A stretch of DNA of 64,000 nucleotides from Salvator merianae. Taxonomy: Eukaryota > Chordata > Lepidosauria > Squamata > Teiidae. Below are positions 12,170 to 23,660 of this stretch, piece by piece. A model generated the notes under the pieces. The model worked only from the letters and a program-made list of their open reading frames with translations, did no database searches and was not told where the DNA came from. The position numbers and the translations under genes are program-made. Numbering within the stretch: position 1 is the stretch's first letter; every line of letters begins with the position of its first letter. The DNA lies in the NCBI GenBank assembly GCA_003586115.2, contig QVOM02000071.1:1332957-1396956 (forward strand), in the 5' to 3' direction.

Positions 12170-14690
12170 CAGGTGGAGGAGGAGAACTCTCATAAGGGGC
12201 TACCATCCCTATGGTGACGGGCAGAGGGAGATAATGGCGCTGGGAGGCAGAAGCAACAGATTAGGAGGAGTGTTAGATGTATTAAAGCTATCACTCCTTC
12301 TCTTCTGACTTCCAACCAGTAGAATTTGGGAAGACCTGTTAACCAGACCACTGCCCTGCTGGTGCTTGCTTTTGAAGGCCAGATCAGTCCAGAATAAAAT
12401 ATCATTCATCCATGATTTAATTCTGGATGAAGGGGCTGATCTGGCATGTATTACTGAGACCTGGATAGATGAACTGGGTGCAGCATCGTTCCAGACTGGT
12501 GGGGAGGGGAGGAGGTGTTGCTGTAGTCTATAGGATTTCTATCTCTCTTACCAGACAACCAATTTGCTCTACAACTGGGTTTGAGGAGCTGTTTTGTTGT
12601 TGGGCCAGAGAGCCAAATAAGGATGGTGCTGGCGTACCACCCACCCCACTGTCCAGAAGCTTCCCTGTCTGAGCTAGTTGAGGAGGCCTCTGATGTGCTG
12701 CTACAGGCCTCTGCCACAGTGGTGTTGGGGCATTTTAACATCCATGCAAAGACCACCTCAGCTCTTCGTGGCCTCCACAACAGCTATGGGCCCCTCAATC
12801 TGGTCTTTGCCACAGAGCCGACTGATGAGAATCTGTTGATAGGAGGGCTGATGGCAAGCCCATTGTAATGGACAGATCATTCGCTGGTAAAATCTGGACT
12901 TGCAGTGACAGCTCCCCTCTGCAGGGGTAGGGGGCCCACTGAGACCGTCTGCCCCTGGAGACTTATGGATCCTAAGTGATTCCTGAATGCTCTGGGAGAC
13001 TTTCCAGTTGGCATGGATGATATTCCTGTTGAGGCTCTGATCTCTCTCTGGAATTGGGAGATAAACAGGACTATTGACATGATTGCTCCGAAGTGCCCTT
13101 GGCATACCTAGAATACATTATCGTGTCTACCACATGCTAATGAGGGCGGCAAAAAGCTCGTTTCTTGACCATAATTGCGTCCTCAAGTAGCCATCCAGCA
13201 GACCTCTTCAGAGTAGTAAATGGCCTAATAAAATCATGCCCAAGAAAACAAGGGCGATTGCCACGTAATATCTGCTGGGATGTTTGCAGGGCACTTTGAG
13301 GACAAAGTCACTCAGATTCACCGGGGGGGGAGGGGATGGATGCCACAGTTGAGAATAATCCAGAGGACGTGTCCAGAGAACACTCTAGTCCAGTTTCTTT
13401 GGATCAGTTTCAATTGTTGTGGCCTGGGGATGTAGACAAGCTGCTTGCTAGGGTTCGACCTACTACATGCCCTCTAAATCCTTGCCCTTCTTGGTTGATA
13501 AAAGCTAGCAAGGAGGGTATGACTGGGTGGGTCCAGGGAGTAGTAAATGCCTCCTTGAGAGTTTGGGTGGTCCCACTGGCTCTTAAAGAGGAAGTAGTAT
13601 GCCCCCTCCTCAAGAAGTCCTCCCTGAATCCAGATGATTTAAACTATTGCCTGGAGCCCAACACACCATTTTTGAGCAAAGTATTAGAGAAGGCCATAGC
13701 GGTTCGACTGCAGACATGCTTGGAAGAAGCTGGTTATCTAGACCAGGGGTGGGCAAACTTTTTGGCGCAGGGGCCGGGTCAGCATCAGCGCGCCGGCGTG
13801 TGGGCGGGGTGCCGCCGGCGCGTGGGCGGGGCAATGTCAGTGTGCCGACGCGTGGGCGTGGCGACGCGTGGGCGGCGCGACGGCAGCCATCGCGGGCCGT
13901 TTTAGACGGCCAAACGGGCTGCATGTGGCCCGGGGGCCGTAGTTTGCCCACCCCTGATCTAGACCCATGTCAATCTGGTTTCTGGTCCAGTTATGGCACA
14001 CAAACCACCTTGGTTGCCCTACTTGATGACCTTCTCCAGGAGTAGGACAAGGGGAATGCGATTGTATTGGTTCTTCTGGACCTCTCAGTAGCTTTGGACA
14101 CCACTGATCATGATATCCTTCCGGAGAGACTATGGAATTTAGGAGCTGGAGTCACCGTGTTACAGTGGATCTGCTCCAATCTCCAAGGCCGATAGGAGAG
14201 GGTAGTTGTGGGAGGTTCCTGCTCGTGATCCTGGAAACTCAGGTGTGGGGTTCTTCAGGGGTGGATCTTATTTCCCATGCTTTTCAATATCTATATGAAG
14301 CCACTGGGGGAGGTCATCAGGAGATTTGGAGTAAGATGTCATCAATATGCAGATGACACCCAACTCTACATATCTGTGCCATCTGAAGCAGGACAGGTGG
14401 TTCAAATGCTGGACAGGTGCCTGGAGGCAGTAATGGGCTGAATGAGGGCCAATAAATTGAAGCTGAATTCAGACAAGATGGATGTGCTGTGTGTCACAGG
14501 ATCTCGAGTCCATGAAGCCCTTGATGGCTCTGCTTTGCCCTGGAAAGGACAGGTGAGGAATCTGAATATATTCTTGAACTCTACGCTCACACTTGAAACT
14601 CAGGTGGAGGTGGTGGCCAAGAATGCACACCTCCAGCTATGGCTGGTTTGCCATCTACTATGCCTTGTAGTAGTAGGGCTGCTTTACCTA
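12170..14690 (+). mobile_element. CR1/L2-group LINE, copy 1, degenerate
   Basis: This belongs to a LINE family distinct from the CR1 at 1-3447. The apurinic-type endonuclease starts near 12375 (ARSVQNK-like, then GADLACITETWIDELG). It continues with GHFNIHAKTTS, where family members have GDFN, near 12730. The RT follows: TTCPLNPCPSWLIKASKEG near 13465, a PLLKKSSLNPDDL block, YLDQ/CQSGF split by a hAT MITE at 13744-13956, DLSVALDT-like sequence near 14080, QYADDTQLY near 14343 and MRANKLKLNSDK near 14442. It is cut off around 14690, before the family's 3' end. Many stops and frameshifts are present. Clade assignment within CR1/L2/Vingi is uncertain. Confidence 0.85.
13744..13956. mobile_element. 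hAT-type MITE, GC-rich, 213 bp
   Basis: Perfect 16-bp terminal inverted repeats, caggggtgggcaaact and agtttgcccacccctg, enclose a very GC- and CpG-rich core. The flanks are an exact 8-bp target-site duplication, atctagac, at 13736-13743 and 13957-13964. TIRs starting CAGGGG with 8-bp duplications are typical of hAT transposons. It has no coding capacity, so it would have been moved by a hAT transposase in trans. It splits the RT of the surrounding LINE at the conserved YLD/P...QSGF segment. Its CpG density stands out sharply from its surroundings, so it might be methylated. Confidence 0.95.
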
Positions 14691-15501
14691 TCTTTTCTCT
14701 TTAAATCTGATTCTGGAGTAAAATCAGGTTAAATCACTGCCAAAAAGAAGTCAGCATGCCATTGTATAACAAAAATTCTCTACTACAGCTGCATATATTG
14801 TTATTGATACGTATTCTAGATAAATAAACAGAACATAAAACATAAAAGCCTATGAATTTCAGATGCAAAGATCTTCCAAATAACACACTAAAATTTAATA
14901 TACTTTTTCTGATTTTATTTATCTCCAAATACTTTGATTGTTAAACACTGACCATTCTCCTAATACCAATGAGTTCCCATTTAAAGTCATTACCTATAAT
15001 AATTTTTCTGCCAATTTTTTTAAAAAAGGCAGAAAGGTTAGTGTGAATCTGGGGTATAATTTAATGCAAGATTTGGTCAACTATTTTGCTTTATGCACTG
15101 TGTACGCAAAATCTTCTCTGATTTCTTATTTTTCAGTATTCAGATTACTCTTAAATATAGTTACTTCACACCTGTGTGAAGAATATGAACTAAAAACTGT
15201 TATCAAACGACTTATCTTCTAAAAGTAAACATTTATCAATAATCTTTCATCTCTTATAACATTAACATCATTCTAAACTATGCTGCTTTTTCATATTTAC
15301 CAGTGATATTTCATTTCATTTAATATAAATTAATGCCATAACACTTACAATAACCATTTCAGTTATCTATTATCTGATTAGAGTTCATTAGTCATCCCAT
15401 TTAATGTTGCAGTCTTCTAGGAATAGGACTACCAAGTTAAGTGAGGATGACCTGTATAATTTAATTGACTTATTGAATACATAATTATCTTTTAACAAGA
15501 T
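14691..15501. other. Intronic DNA, no recognised feature
   Basis: This AT-rich spacer lies between two LINEs of the same family. No splice-flanked coding or transposon motif is visible. Confidence 0.45.
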
Positions 15502-15508
15502 AATTATG

Positions 15509-18500
15509 CCGTACGGCTAGAGAGAGACTACCTCTGCTCCCGGCTGCCTCAGGGTGAGAGCCTTAGGTAGGCTTGGTAGAGCTACTGACTCTGGCAATGA
15601 GAGGACTCTGGAGGACGCTGGAATACTCTAGAGCTTTGCAGGACCAGGACTAGGACCAGCCAGCAAGGAGCTGTTTTACACCTGGGGCTCTGCAGCCTAT
15701 ATAGGCACCCAGCCTGTGGTCTTGCCTCTGCCATCAATGCCCCAGGAGTAGAGATCCACGCCAGGAGCCCGCCGCTCCCAACGCTCCTGCTGTGCCGGGC
15801 CACAGCCGCTCACCTTCCAGCTCCAGTAGAGGGGGGAGGAAGAGCACCTGACACCACCACTATTTAGGGCGGCGACCAGGGAGATGAGCTCCATCCACAC
15901 CAGGAGCCCACGGCTCCCAATGCTCCTGCTGTGCTGGGCCACACCCCCTCACCTTCCAGCTCCAGCAGAGAGGAGAGAGAGAGCACCGCCATAAGTTTAG
16001 GGCCAGCAGCATAGTGGGGAGAGGCTTTGTATAGCCATTTTGTAGCAGGGGAGCGCATTGCCGGTGGAGTGGGACATGTGCCTGGGCAAAGGGGACAGTG
16101 GGAAGCCTGGGGGCATACCAGTAGTTATGGGCAGGGGGCGGTATGGCGCTGGGTGGCAGAAAAGGGGTCATCCCAGAGGGAGTGTAGGGTGGTTGTACAC
16201 CATCATCCCCTCTGTTCTGCCTCCCAACCAGATGGGGGACAGGAGGTCTGTCATTCAGCCTACCGGTCTAGTGGTGCTGCTTTTAAATGCCAGGTCAGTC
16301 CGAAATAAGACAGCTCTCATCCCGATTTAATCATGGATGAGGGGGCTGACCTGGCATGTATAACAGAGACCTGGGTGGGGGAGTTGGGTGGGCCTGAGCT
16401 CACCCAGTTGTGCCCCTCAGGTTATCAGGTACAGCACCAGTCAAGGCCGGTGGGGTGGGGTGGGGTGGCAGGGTGGCTGCGGACCATAAGGATACAATCT
16501 TGCTCACCAGGCACCCCTTCAACTCAGTGCCCGGAGTTGAGTGTCTGTCCTTGGTCTTGGCGGAAGATGGAATCTGAAGGATTCCTGAATGCTCTAGGGG
16601 ATTTTCCGGATGGCATGGCCAGCGCTCCTGTCAAAGCCCTGGTCTCTCTGTGGAACACGGAGTTCCTGCTGCCCCCTGACACGATCGCTTCCAAGCGTCC
16701 TCGCCCAGCCGGTAGAGCTCAAGGGGCTCCATGGTTTAATGGGGACCTAAGAGTGATGAAACAGGAGGAGCGACAACTGGAGTGTTGGTGGTTAAAATTG
16801 CGGGGCGGACCTGACCGACATGGGTTAGAGCTCATTATCAAGCCTACCACATGACGTTGAAGGCGGCGAAGAATGCTTACTTCTTTGCCTCCATCACATC
16901 GGCAAGTAGCCATCCTGCAGAGCTTTTCCAGGTAGTGAACAGCCCCGTGTCCTCTGATAGGGGGGCGGAGGCTGAACAGACCCCAGATATCTGCTGTGAC
17001 ATTTTTATGAGGCACTTTAGGGACAAAGTTGCTTAGATCCGATCAGGATTGGATATCACACTTGAACAGTATCCTGTGAAGGTGTCCAGGGCTCCGGTTT
17101 GTCAGTTTTTGATGCATCAGTTTGAGTTATTGCAGTCTGAGAATGCGGACAGGCTGCTTGCAGGAATGCGGGCTACCACCTGCCTCCTAGACCCTTGCCC
17201 GTCTTGGCTAATTAAATCTAGCCGAGAAGGGATGGCCGAGTGAGTCTTGAGCGTTGTCAACGCGTCGCTTGGGGAGGGCGTAGTACCATTGTCCCTTAAA
17301 GAGGCAGTGGTCCGCCCCCTCCTTAAGAAGCCTTCCCTCGACCCCATGGTGCTAAGCAACTATCGCCCAGTAGCTAGTGTCCCTTTCCTGGGCAAGATCT
17401 TGGAGATGGTGGTGGGGAGGCAACTGCAGACATTCCTGGAGAATACTGACTATCTAGACCCGTTTCAATCTGGTTTCAGGCAGGGCTACAGCACAGAGAC
17501 TGCCTTGGTCGCCCTGATGGATGATCTACTTCAAGAGAGGGACAGGGGTCAGCCTTTTTAAGGCTGCATTTGATACCATCAACCATGGTATCCTCATGGA
17601 CCAACTTTGGGGGCTGGGCCTTCAGGGCACTGTCCTGCAGTGGCTTGAGTCCTTTCTCCAGGGGAGGTATCAGAGAGTGGTGGTAGGTGGCCAGCACTCA
17701 CAGCCATGGGGACTCCCTTGCAGGGTTCCCCAGGGCTCAGTGTTGTCCCCACTACTGTTTAACATCTACATGCAGCCACTTGGGAAGGTCATTAGGGAGT
17801 TTGGGGTTGGGTGCCATCAATATGCAGATAACACCCAGCTCTACCTCTCCTATCCAGCAGAGTCAGGTGAGGCACTCTTTGTGCTGGACTCCTGCCTAGG
17901 GGCGGTGTCGGGCTGGATGAGGACCAATAGACTCCAACTGAATCCAGACAAAATTGATTTTCTGTGCATTCAGAGCCCCCGTGTTCCGGTCATCGCGGGA
18001 CACTTGGTGCTGGATGAGAATGTTCTTCCCCTAAGGGAATGGGTGTGAGATCTGGGGGTCCGGAAACTGGAGCTGGTGCAGAATGCAGCAGCTTGTCTGC
18101 TGTTGGGTCAACCAGGCCGCGCGCATATCTCGCCGGTTCTGAAAAGTCTTCACTGGCTTCCATTACGTTTCTGGGCTCAATTCAAAGTGTTGACTTTGGT
18201 CTATAAAGCCCTAAATGGTTTGGGCCCTGCCTACCTGAAGGAGCGCCTCCACCCATATGTGCCTGCCCGCACGCTGAGGTCACAGGGCGAGCCCCTCCTG
18301 GTGGTCCCTTCCCCTACATTAGTGCGGGGGGGGGGGTGAGGATTTTGTCTGTGGCTGCCCCCAAGTTGTGGAACAGCCTCCCTACTGAGATTTGCCAGGC
18401 GCCATCCCTGTTTGGGTTTCGGTGCCTGGTAAAGTCCTTTCACTTTGCCCAGGCATATGGTCCTTGACCCTCTGAGAAGCCCCCCTCATTGCTGCTGGGC

Positions 18501-18747
18501 TGTTGTGTATTGCTGGGTGAGGGTGGTTTTGTCATGGGGGCCATGAAATATTTTTTATGATGTTTTTATAATGTTTTTATGGTATTTTTACTGTAATAAT
18601 TTTTATAAGCTTTGTAAGCTTTTTGTATGTTTTATGATGTTTTTATTGTAATTGTTTTTTGGTATGTTTTTGTAAGCCGCCCTGGGACCCCTCAGTATAG
18701 GGCAGGGTAGAAATTGAAATTAAAGTAAAAAGTAAAGTAAAGTAAAA
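15509..18747 (+). mobile_element. CR1/L2-group LINE, copy 2, near full length with internal deletions
   Basis: This is the most complete copy of the second LINE family. The 5' part (15509-16260) is GC-rich with a tandem repeat and a tatatagg motif near 15700. The endonuclease begins at 16265 (VVLLLNARSVRNKTALI, then GADLACITETWVGELGG at 16342), but its C-terminal half is deleted near 16500. The RT reads TTCLLDPCPSWLIKSSREGM, PLLKKPSLDPMVLSNYRPVA, YLDPFQSGFRQGYSTETALV, FDTINHGIL, VPQGSVLSPLLFNIYMQPLG and HQYADNTQLYLSY, where the usual YADD is YADN. The 3' end has a gtaagccgccctgggacc block and an AAAGT-repeat tail. Both flanks carry aattatg (15502-15508, 18748-18754), a possible 7-bp target-site duplication. 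Frameshifts near 17243 and 17560 inactivate it. Confidence 0.9.
15740..16010. repeat. Tandem repeat, about 139-bp period, two copies, in LINE 5' region
   Basis: Two diverged copies run from about 15743 and 15882. Each contains ccaggagccc (15761 and 15900), a ctcctgctgtgc block, tcaccttccagctccag and a tttagggc block. Tandem units at the 5' end often form the promoter of a LINE. That role is inferred from position and GC content only. Confidence 0.75.
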
Positions 18748-18754
18748 AATTATG

Positions 18755-19303
18755 TGTGATCCAAATACTGAACTTTAGGGGGTCTTATGAATTTGTGTAC
18801 CTCCCAAGGTGGGAAGTTCCACATAAGCTTTGTCAGTATTGTCCCCATTTCGAATTCAGGAGACTCATAAGCTTTTTTAACTATCACTGGTAGTCACTGT
18901 TGATGGAAGTAGCCTAGAAAACTGGTGACGAGGATCATACCAAAATAAAACAAGGGGAGATTACCCAGGAAATACAATCTGCCTATCCCTGAATTATTTT
19001 CCCTAAGCTAATAGGTTTAACAATAGAAAGCAGTTAAGTGCTGCCACTGCCACTCTTCAGATGGCATCATATGTTTTATAACAATATGATCAGCATTGTC
19101 ACAATATTTTTATCACTATTCTCTACTTTTCTATTCTGACCCAATTAACAACTCAGCAGAATTTTAACAGCTTGCATATTCTCCATGTACATCAACCAAT
19201 AAAAACAAGCAAAACAGAAGGTACTCATTTGTTTTTTTCTCTTGATTTTCTTTGAGCATGACAAAACAATGACTGATTACTTTTTCCCATATAGATGACA
19301 TAC
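18755..19303. other. NSD2 intron 3' of the PWWP exon
   Basis: This is intron DNA on the downstream side of the minus-strand exon. It starts with the donor GTATGT (19303-19298). I see nothing else in it. Confidence 0.6.
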
Positions 19304-19469
19304 CATTTAGTTTTGTAAAGTTGTAAAGAAGAGGATCAGTTGAAATCATACACGGCCACCATGGATAACCAGATACTTTGGACCATACCAAATCTCCTAT
19401 GTTGTACTTCAATACATTAATTTTGTCATCTCTTCCAGAAAGTGAAGAAGAACCTTCATCAGCGGGAAT
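19304..19469 (-). CDS. NSD2: NSD2 coding exon: first half of PWWP domain 1
   Basis: This internal exon encodes 55 codons plus one base of the histone H3K36 methyltransferase NSD2 (nuclear; PWWP1 reads methylated H3K36 nucleosomes and anchors the enzyme on chromatin). The protein runs [10 protein letters not shown] through [15 protein letters not shown], then [20 protein letters not shown]. The PWWP signature is intact, with the aromatic-cage neighbourhood around W-S-K...Y-P-W-W-P. Minus-strand splice signals are clear: a T-rich tract and AG at 19471-19470, and donor GTATGT from 19303. The upstream exon ends in phase 0 (SSEK), so the joined protein reads through without a break, as in human NSD2, where the same linker precedes LKYNVGDLVW. 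The paralogues NSD1 and NSD3 fit less well. The rest of PWWP1 must lie beyond the left edge of the window. Confidence 0.97.
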
Positions 19470-20148
19470 CTTTTATTAAAAGAAAACAAAAAACAAAAAA
19501 TATATTTGCAAAATTCTATCAACAACAATACATTTTTTGTACATTTATGCACATGAAACTTTGTTGATAAATTTCATACATCCTTAAAAATAATACATTT
19601 AATTGAAGTATTTACGAAGCTTATTTAATCACAGGCAAACTGAGCTTCCACACTGTCTATAAGATTTAAAGATTAAATGTTAATTGATATCTCAGTTAAA
19701 CCAATAACTATGTTTGATTTTAGATGTCTACTATCAAAAGACACAATTCTTTAAATGTCAGAACAAGTTATTATCAGTATCTAAGCAACTTTATGCAACA
19801 GAAAGCATATTTCTGATTTTCTTAATATGCAAGACAGAGCAGTGGCTAGTTCTGATTCTCTGGAAGATGCATCAGAAATATGCAAAGAACTGAATATATA
19901 TGATCAACATACATAAAATATGATTTAAGTGTGTACAAATTTATGTGAAATCAATTTTTATTAATTTTTACAAAATTGGCTTTCTAGCAATTACCACTCG
20001 GAAAACAGATGCAAATATGTTCTGGGCAATACGCTACAGGTACTCAGTTAATTAGTTCTTAAGAAGAATCTCTTCCAAGCATAAATGAGTGACAACCTCA
20101 CTGCTGATGAGAATAATCCTTCAGCTCTTGAGTGACAACAGGTGAGCT
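19470..20148. other. NSD2 intron, no recognised feature
   Basis: This is the acceptor-side end of the 38.2-kb intron. The poly-pyrimidine tract and AG of the PWWP exon lie at about 19500-19470 on the minus strand. The rest is AT-rich and without recognisable repeats. Confidence 0.6.
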
Positions 20149-20163
20149 AAAGATCTGTTTCCT

Positions 20164-21346
20164 CAATTGATGGATGTTTTTAAAGAAGATAAAAGAAGGA
20201 TGAATTTTGAATTAGAAAGACAGAAATGGGAAGAAAAATTGGAAAAAGAAGAAAAGGGGATTATAGGGGTACTGTATGATTTCCTTCTGAAAACAGAATT
20301 AGAACAAGAGCAAGTCAAAGAATGTATGATAAAATGGGTACAAAATTTTGGCTATAATATTTCAATGGATCAATGGGAAAAACTGTGGACTAAAGATATG
20401 AAATTTACTGTATGTAATATGTTGAAAGAGAATATATATAAGATGATGTATCGTTGGTACTTAACACCTTTTAGAATTTCAAAAATATATCAAGGTATGT
20501 CAAGTAAATGTTGGAAATGTAAGAAGCATGAGGGTACTTTTTATCATATGTGGTGGACTTGTGCAAAAAGCAAAAAGTTTTGGGTTCAAATTTATACAGT
20601 TATGCAGAAAATCTTGAAGACAAACATTCCTTTTAGACCGGAATTATTCCTACTGGGGATAGTGGAAAATAATGTTGAAGGTGTCAATGTGTTATTGCAA
20701 AATATGGTAACTGCTGCCAAAATTGTATATGCTCAGAAGTGGAAAGGAAATATAATACCAACGGTGGGTGATTGGTTAGTCAAAATGATGGAGCTGGCTG
20801 AGATGGACAAACTGACAAATCTTTTGAGAAATAAGACAGTTGATAGGTTTTACAGGAACTGGAAACCCTTTATTGACTTTCTGCAAGAGCTAGACAATGA
20901 ACTTGTGAATGCTGGATTCGAAGAGTGAAAAAGAAAGAAGAGTTTGGGTGAAAAAAGAAAAGGAGAACAGGACGTTGAAGAACATGAAGTCTAGAATAAA
21001 CTGTTAATGAAGGAGGAACTTGATAATAATAGTGATATAAGAATGTAATGTAAACTGTACTTTTATATATTTGAAATACAACAACAATAAAATATGTTAA
21101 AAAATTAAAAAAAAATACTGCATATTTGACATGCAAAATCACATTTTCATGTGATTTCATCACAGCTGAATCAGATTTAATGCGCAGTAAAACTTGTGCA
21201 TAGGTATCCTATGTATCATCCCATTCCTACATGTGAATTTCTCCATAATGAACTAGATAGCAACTTTGAGGCGAGAATTTAAAGAGGAAAATAGTACTGG
21301 AGTAAAAGTATTAAAAAAAATATAAAAAATTTAAAAAAGGAAAAAA
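20164..21346 (+). mobile_element. 5'-truncated L1 with apparent 3' transduction
   Basis: An exact 15-bp target-site duplication, aaagatctgtttcct, flanks the insertion at 20149-20163 and 21347-21361. The body is the 3' end of L1 ORF2 (20167-20928), then a 3' untranslated region with a first A-rich tail at about 21085-21116. A further 220 bp of non-L1-like sequence (about 21117-21310) follows, ending in a second A-rich tail (21311-21346). The duplication encloses both parts, so they arrived together. That is the hallmark of L1 read-through and 3' transduction. The intact terminal frame suggests a young insertion. Confidence 0.88.
20167..20928 (+). pseudogene. L1 ORF2 C-terminal fragment
   Basis: This 253-aa open frame is the C-terminus of L1 ORF2 protein. 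It covers the region after the RT with the cysteine motif CWKCKKHEGTFYHMWWTC, then FWVQIYTVMQKILKTNIPF, PELFLLG and the ending NKTVDRFYRNWKPFIDF. Endonuclease and RT were lost by 5' truncation. The long undamaged frame reflects recent insertion rather than selection. The ATG at 20167 is an internal methionine, not a real start. Confidence 0.9.
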
Positions 21347-21361
21347 AAAGATCTGTTTCCT

Positions 21362-22239
21362 TATTTTGCATCTCGGCTGTCACTAAAATTAGCAAACCAG
21401 TAATACTAATAAAAACCTTAGTATTAAATATGTAGTGTAAAACATGTTCATGAATTCAAGGTGTGCGGAACATTTTGAAATTCAAGAGGCTTCTTCAAAC
21501 AATTTAAGCTCAAATCATCATATCCCTTTAAAAGGGACTTATCCAAACTCAAAACAAAACTCACCATTGTTTTGAAAAACATTTCTTTGTTCTGAATATT
21601 TTGGTAACCATTCAAACCTCAAATTGCCTTTCTAGAAAATTAGAGGTCCTATGTAGGGCCCCCAATCAGTGTAGGTGTTATTGAAACAAATCTGCATCTT
21701 AACAACCAACCAATCCACAGAGAAGAAACCTTGTGGCTTCTAAATAACTTATAAACCTTTATCATAGTTCTCCTAAGAACAAAAAGGATTTGGAAAGAAA
21801 ATTTTAAATTCTTTAAAAATTATCCACTTATTTTGTCTGTTATATAACTCGATACCCTCTACCTACCCCACTTGGATCTAAAAACGCAATTCAAGAATCA
21901 AAAATTATTAAAATTTAAGAGTCCCTCCACAGTTGGCTTGGTAATGCTTCAGTGTCTTAACTGCTTCTCTGACTAAGCTGCAAATCGGAGATAATGCAAA
22001 CAGCCATACATATAGTAGAGACACATATACCAAATCTTCAAGTGACTTTCCATACAGTTTTATGTAGATGTTATATAGAATTGACAAAAGATTAAGTGGT
22101 TAAGCAGCACACTGTCAGCACCATTTTCTAAGCATGCCATCCAAGCAAAAGGAGAACCATTGCGAAGAAGAGCCTCAGATACCAAAATGAAAAAGCCCAT
22201 GCAGGAGAATATCATTATTATGTAGAGCTGTATTAGGCA
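21362..22239. other. NSD2 intron, no recognised feature
   Basis: AT-rich sequence lies between the L1 and the gypsy fragment. No domain, repeat or splice-flanked exon is visible. Confidence 0.5.
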
Positions 22240-23660
22240 CTTAATAATTCATGAGCCACTATTAAAGAATTTTGTTCTGCAGTGGTTAGTTAGCGGGTGA
22301 AAAAAGCACGAGAACAGAATTCTATAGTTTCTGGATCAAATTGGAGTGGTGCCTTCCCTCACTAAATGCTCACATTACATTGCATCACAAAGGATTGGAC
22401 AAGGTCTGGAGATTTCAAAATTGTCTTTTGCACAAACAAAGCCTTGAGATCTTCAAAAGCTGCCTGACAATCGGTGGTCCATTGAAATTTCTAGAAATGC
22501 ATCTGTTTTGTGTTTGCTAGATTTAGTGGCTTTCCAGCTCCTGAGCAGTTTCGTGATATCAGCAAAGCCATGATGGAATTTGAAATGGAAATTAGCAAAC
22601 CTAAGACAACTCTGTACCTGCTTGCAAGTATCTGGGGGTTTCCAGTCTAGGACAGCAGCTATTTTGGGGGGGTTCAGTTCAATGCCAAGATAAGAAGTCA
22701 GGTTTATTGAGATGGAATTCACATTTAGAGAGCTTGGCATACAGTTTAAGTTCCTTAAATCTTTCAAACACAGAGTGGGCATGGGTCACATGCCTGGCCA
22801 TATCAGATGAAAAGATAATGGAGATCATCCAGATAAGCAATCAGAAAGACATAATTGATAAAATTCTGAAAATACATCTACAGTGGAAACCGGAAATGTT
22901 TATACTAGGTTTGATCGATAAAAAACTAGAAATCCACAATGTATTATTGCTATATATGATAACTGCAGCAATAATTTTATATGCTCAAGCATGGAAATGG
23001 GATAAGAACTATGAGGAACTGGACTATAAAAATGGTAAAATTAGCAGAAATGGACAAACTGGCATACTTGTTAAGAAATAAGATGGTTGCAAACTTCTAA
23101 AAAATTGGAAAACTTTTCTTTCTGTAAGTTACAGAAAAGACCTGTTCTGAAGATTGAGTGACAATAGACTTCCAGTAGGAGAAGATCAAAGAAGAAAGAC
23201 AGAAGGTGAAGAACATTAAATAGCGACTGATAGTCAATACGAAAGAGATCCAAGTGAACTTTGTATCTACTTTTTCTATTGTATATATTATTCTTTTAAG
23301 TATTTACTTTTAATGTAGCTTAGTATTTTGAAACTTAATTTTTTTAAAAAAAAAATTAGAAAGATAAAATTCTGGAAGAGTGTAGGTCTGACGCTGAGAC
23401 TGAGTAGCATCACAAGATATCCAGATTGTCTATATCTCATATTAAAACAGTTTTCCACTTCTACCCCTCCTGTACACAGATTATATGAAAGGTTTTGCTT
23501 TATGTTGGCCAGCCTGAGCCTATCCACTAGTTTGCTGATAAGTGTCAAAGGGTAATGATTCTTGAATTTTGTACAGCGCAAACCTACAGTTCACTTTTTT
23601 ACAAACAGCATTAAAGACACCAAGGGAGAAAGGGGAATGAAGTTGCTCACCAATTTTTTA
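22240..23660 (-). mobile_element. Ty3/gypsy pol fragment (RT to RNase H), split by L1
   Basis: Read leftwards, broken frames match a gypsy RT. They give FVKK near 23600, YPLTLISKLVDRLRLANI, a NMRYRQSGYLVM block and TLFQNFIF up to 23370. An inserted L1 follows. The pol then resumes with FLIAYLDD (catalytic YLDD) near 22815-22843, then FKELKLYAKLSKCEFHLNKP, PPKIAAVLDWKPPDTCKQVQ and LRFANFHFKF. The RNase H side reads WTTDCQAAFEDLKALF near 22470. Gypsy pol makes and integrates the element's DNA. The copy is dead. It overlaps in content with the gypsy at 25544-28750, so they are separate copies or the products of a duplication. Confidence 0.9.
22869..23362 (+). mobile_element. 5'-truncated L1 inserted in gypsy RT
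   Basis: About 490 bp of L1 3' end lies in the plus orientation. The encoded remnant reads KIHLQWKPEMFILGLIDKK, then YMITAAIILYAQAWKW, matching the ORF2 C-terminus at 20167-20928. An A-rich run ends at about 23355. A 12-bp target-site duplication, gataaaattctg, occurs at 22857-22868 and 23363-23374. The gypsy frame resumes on each side. Confidence 0.85.

Noticed and set aside
1..19163. Further NSD2 exons (rest of PWWP1, HMG box)
   Set aside because: No minus-strand frame shows the expected continuation of the PWWP domain or an HMG box, so the next exons must lie outside the window.
20167..20928. 253-aa ORF as a host gene
   Set aside because: Its motifs are those of the L1 ORF2 C-terminus, and the insertion is flanked by a target-site duplication and A-rich tails.
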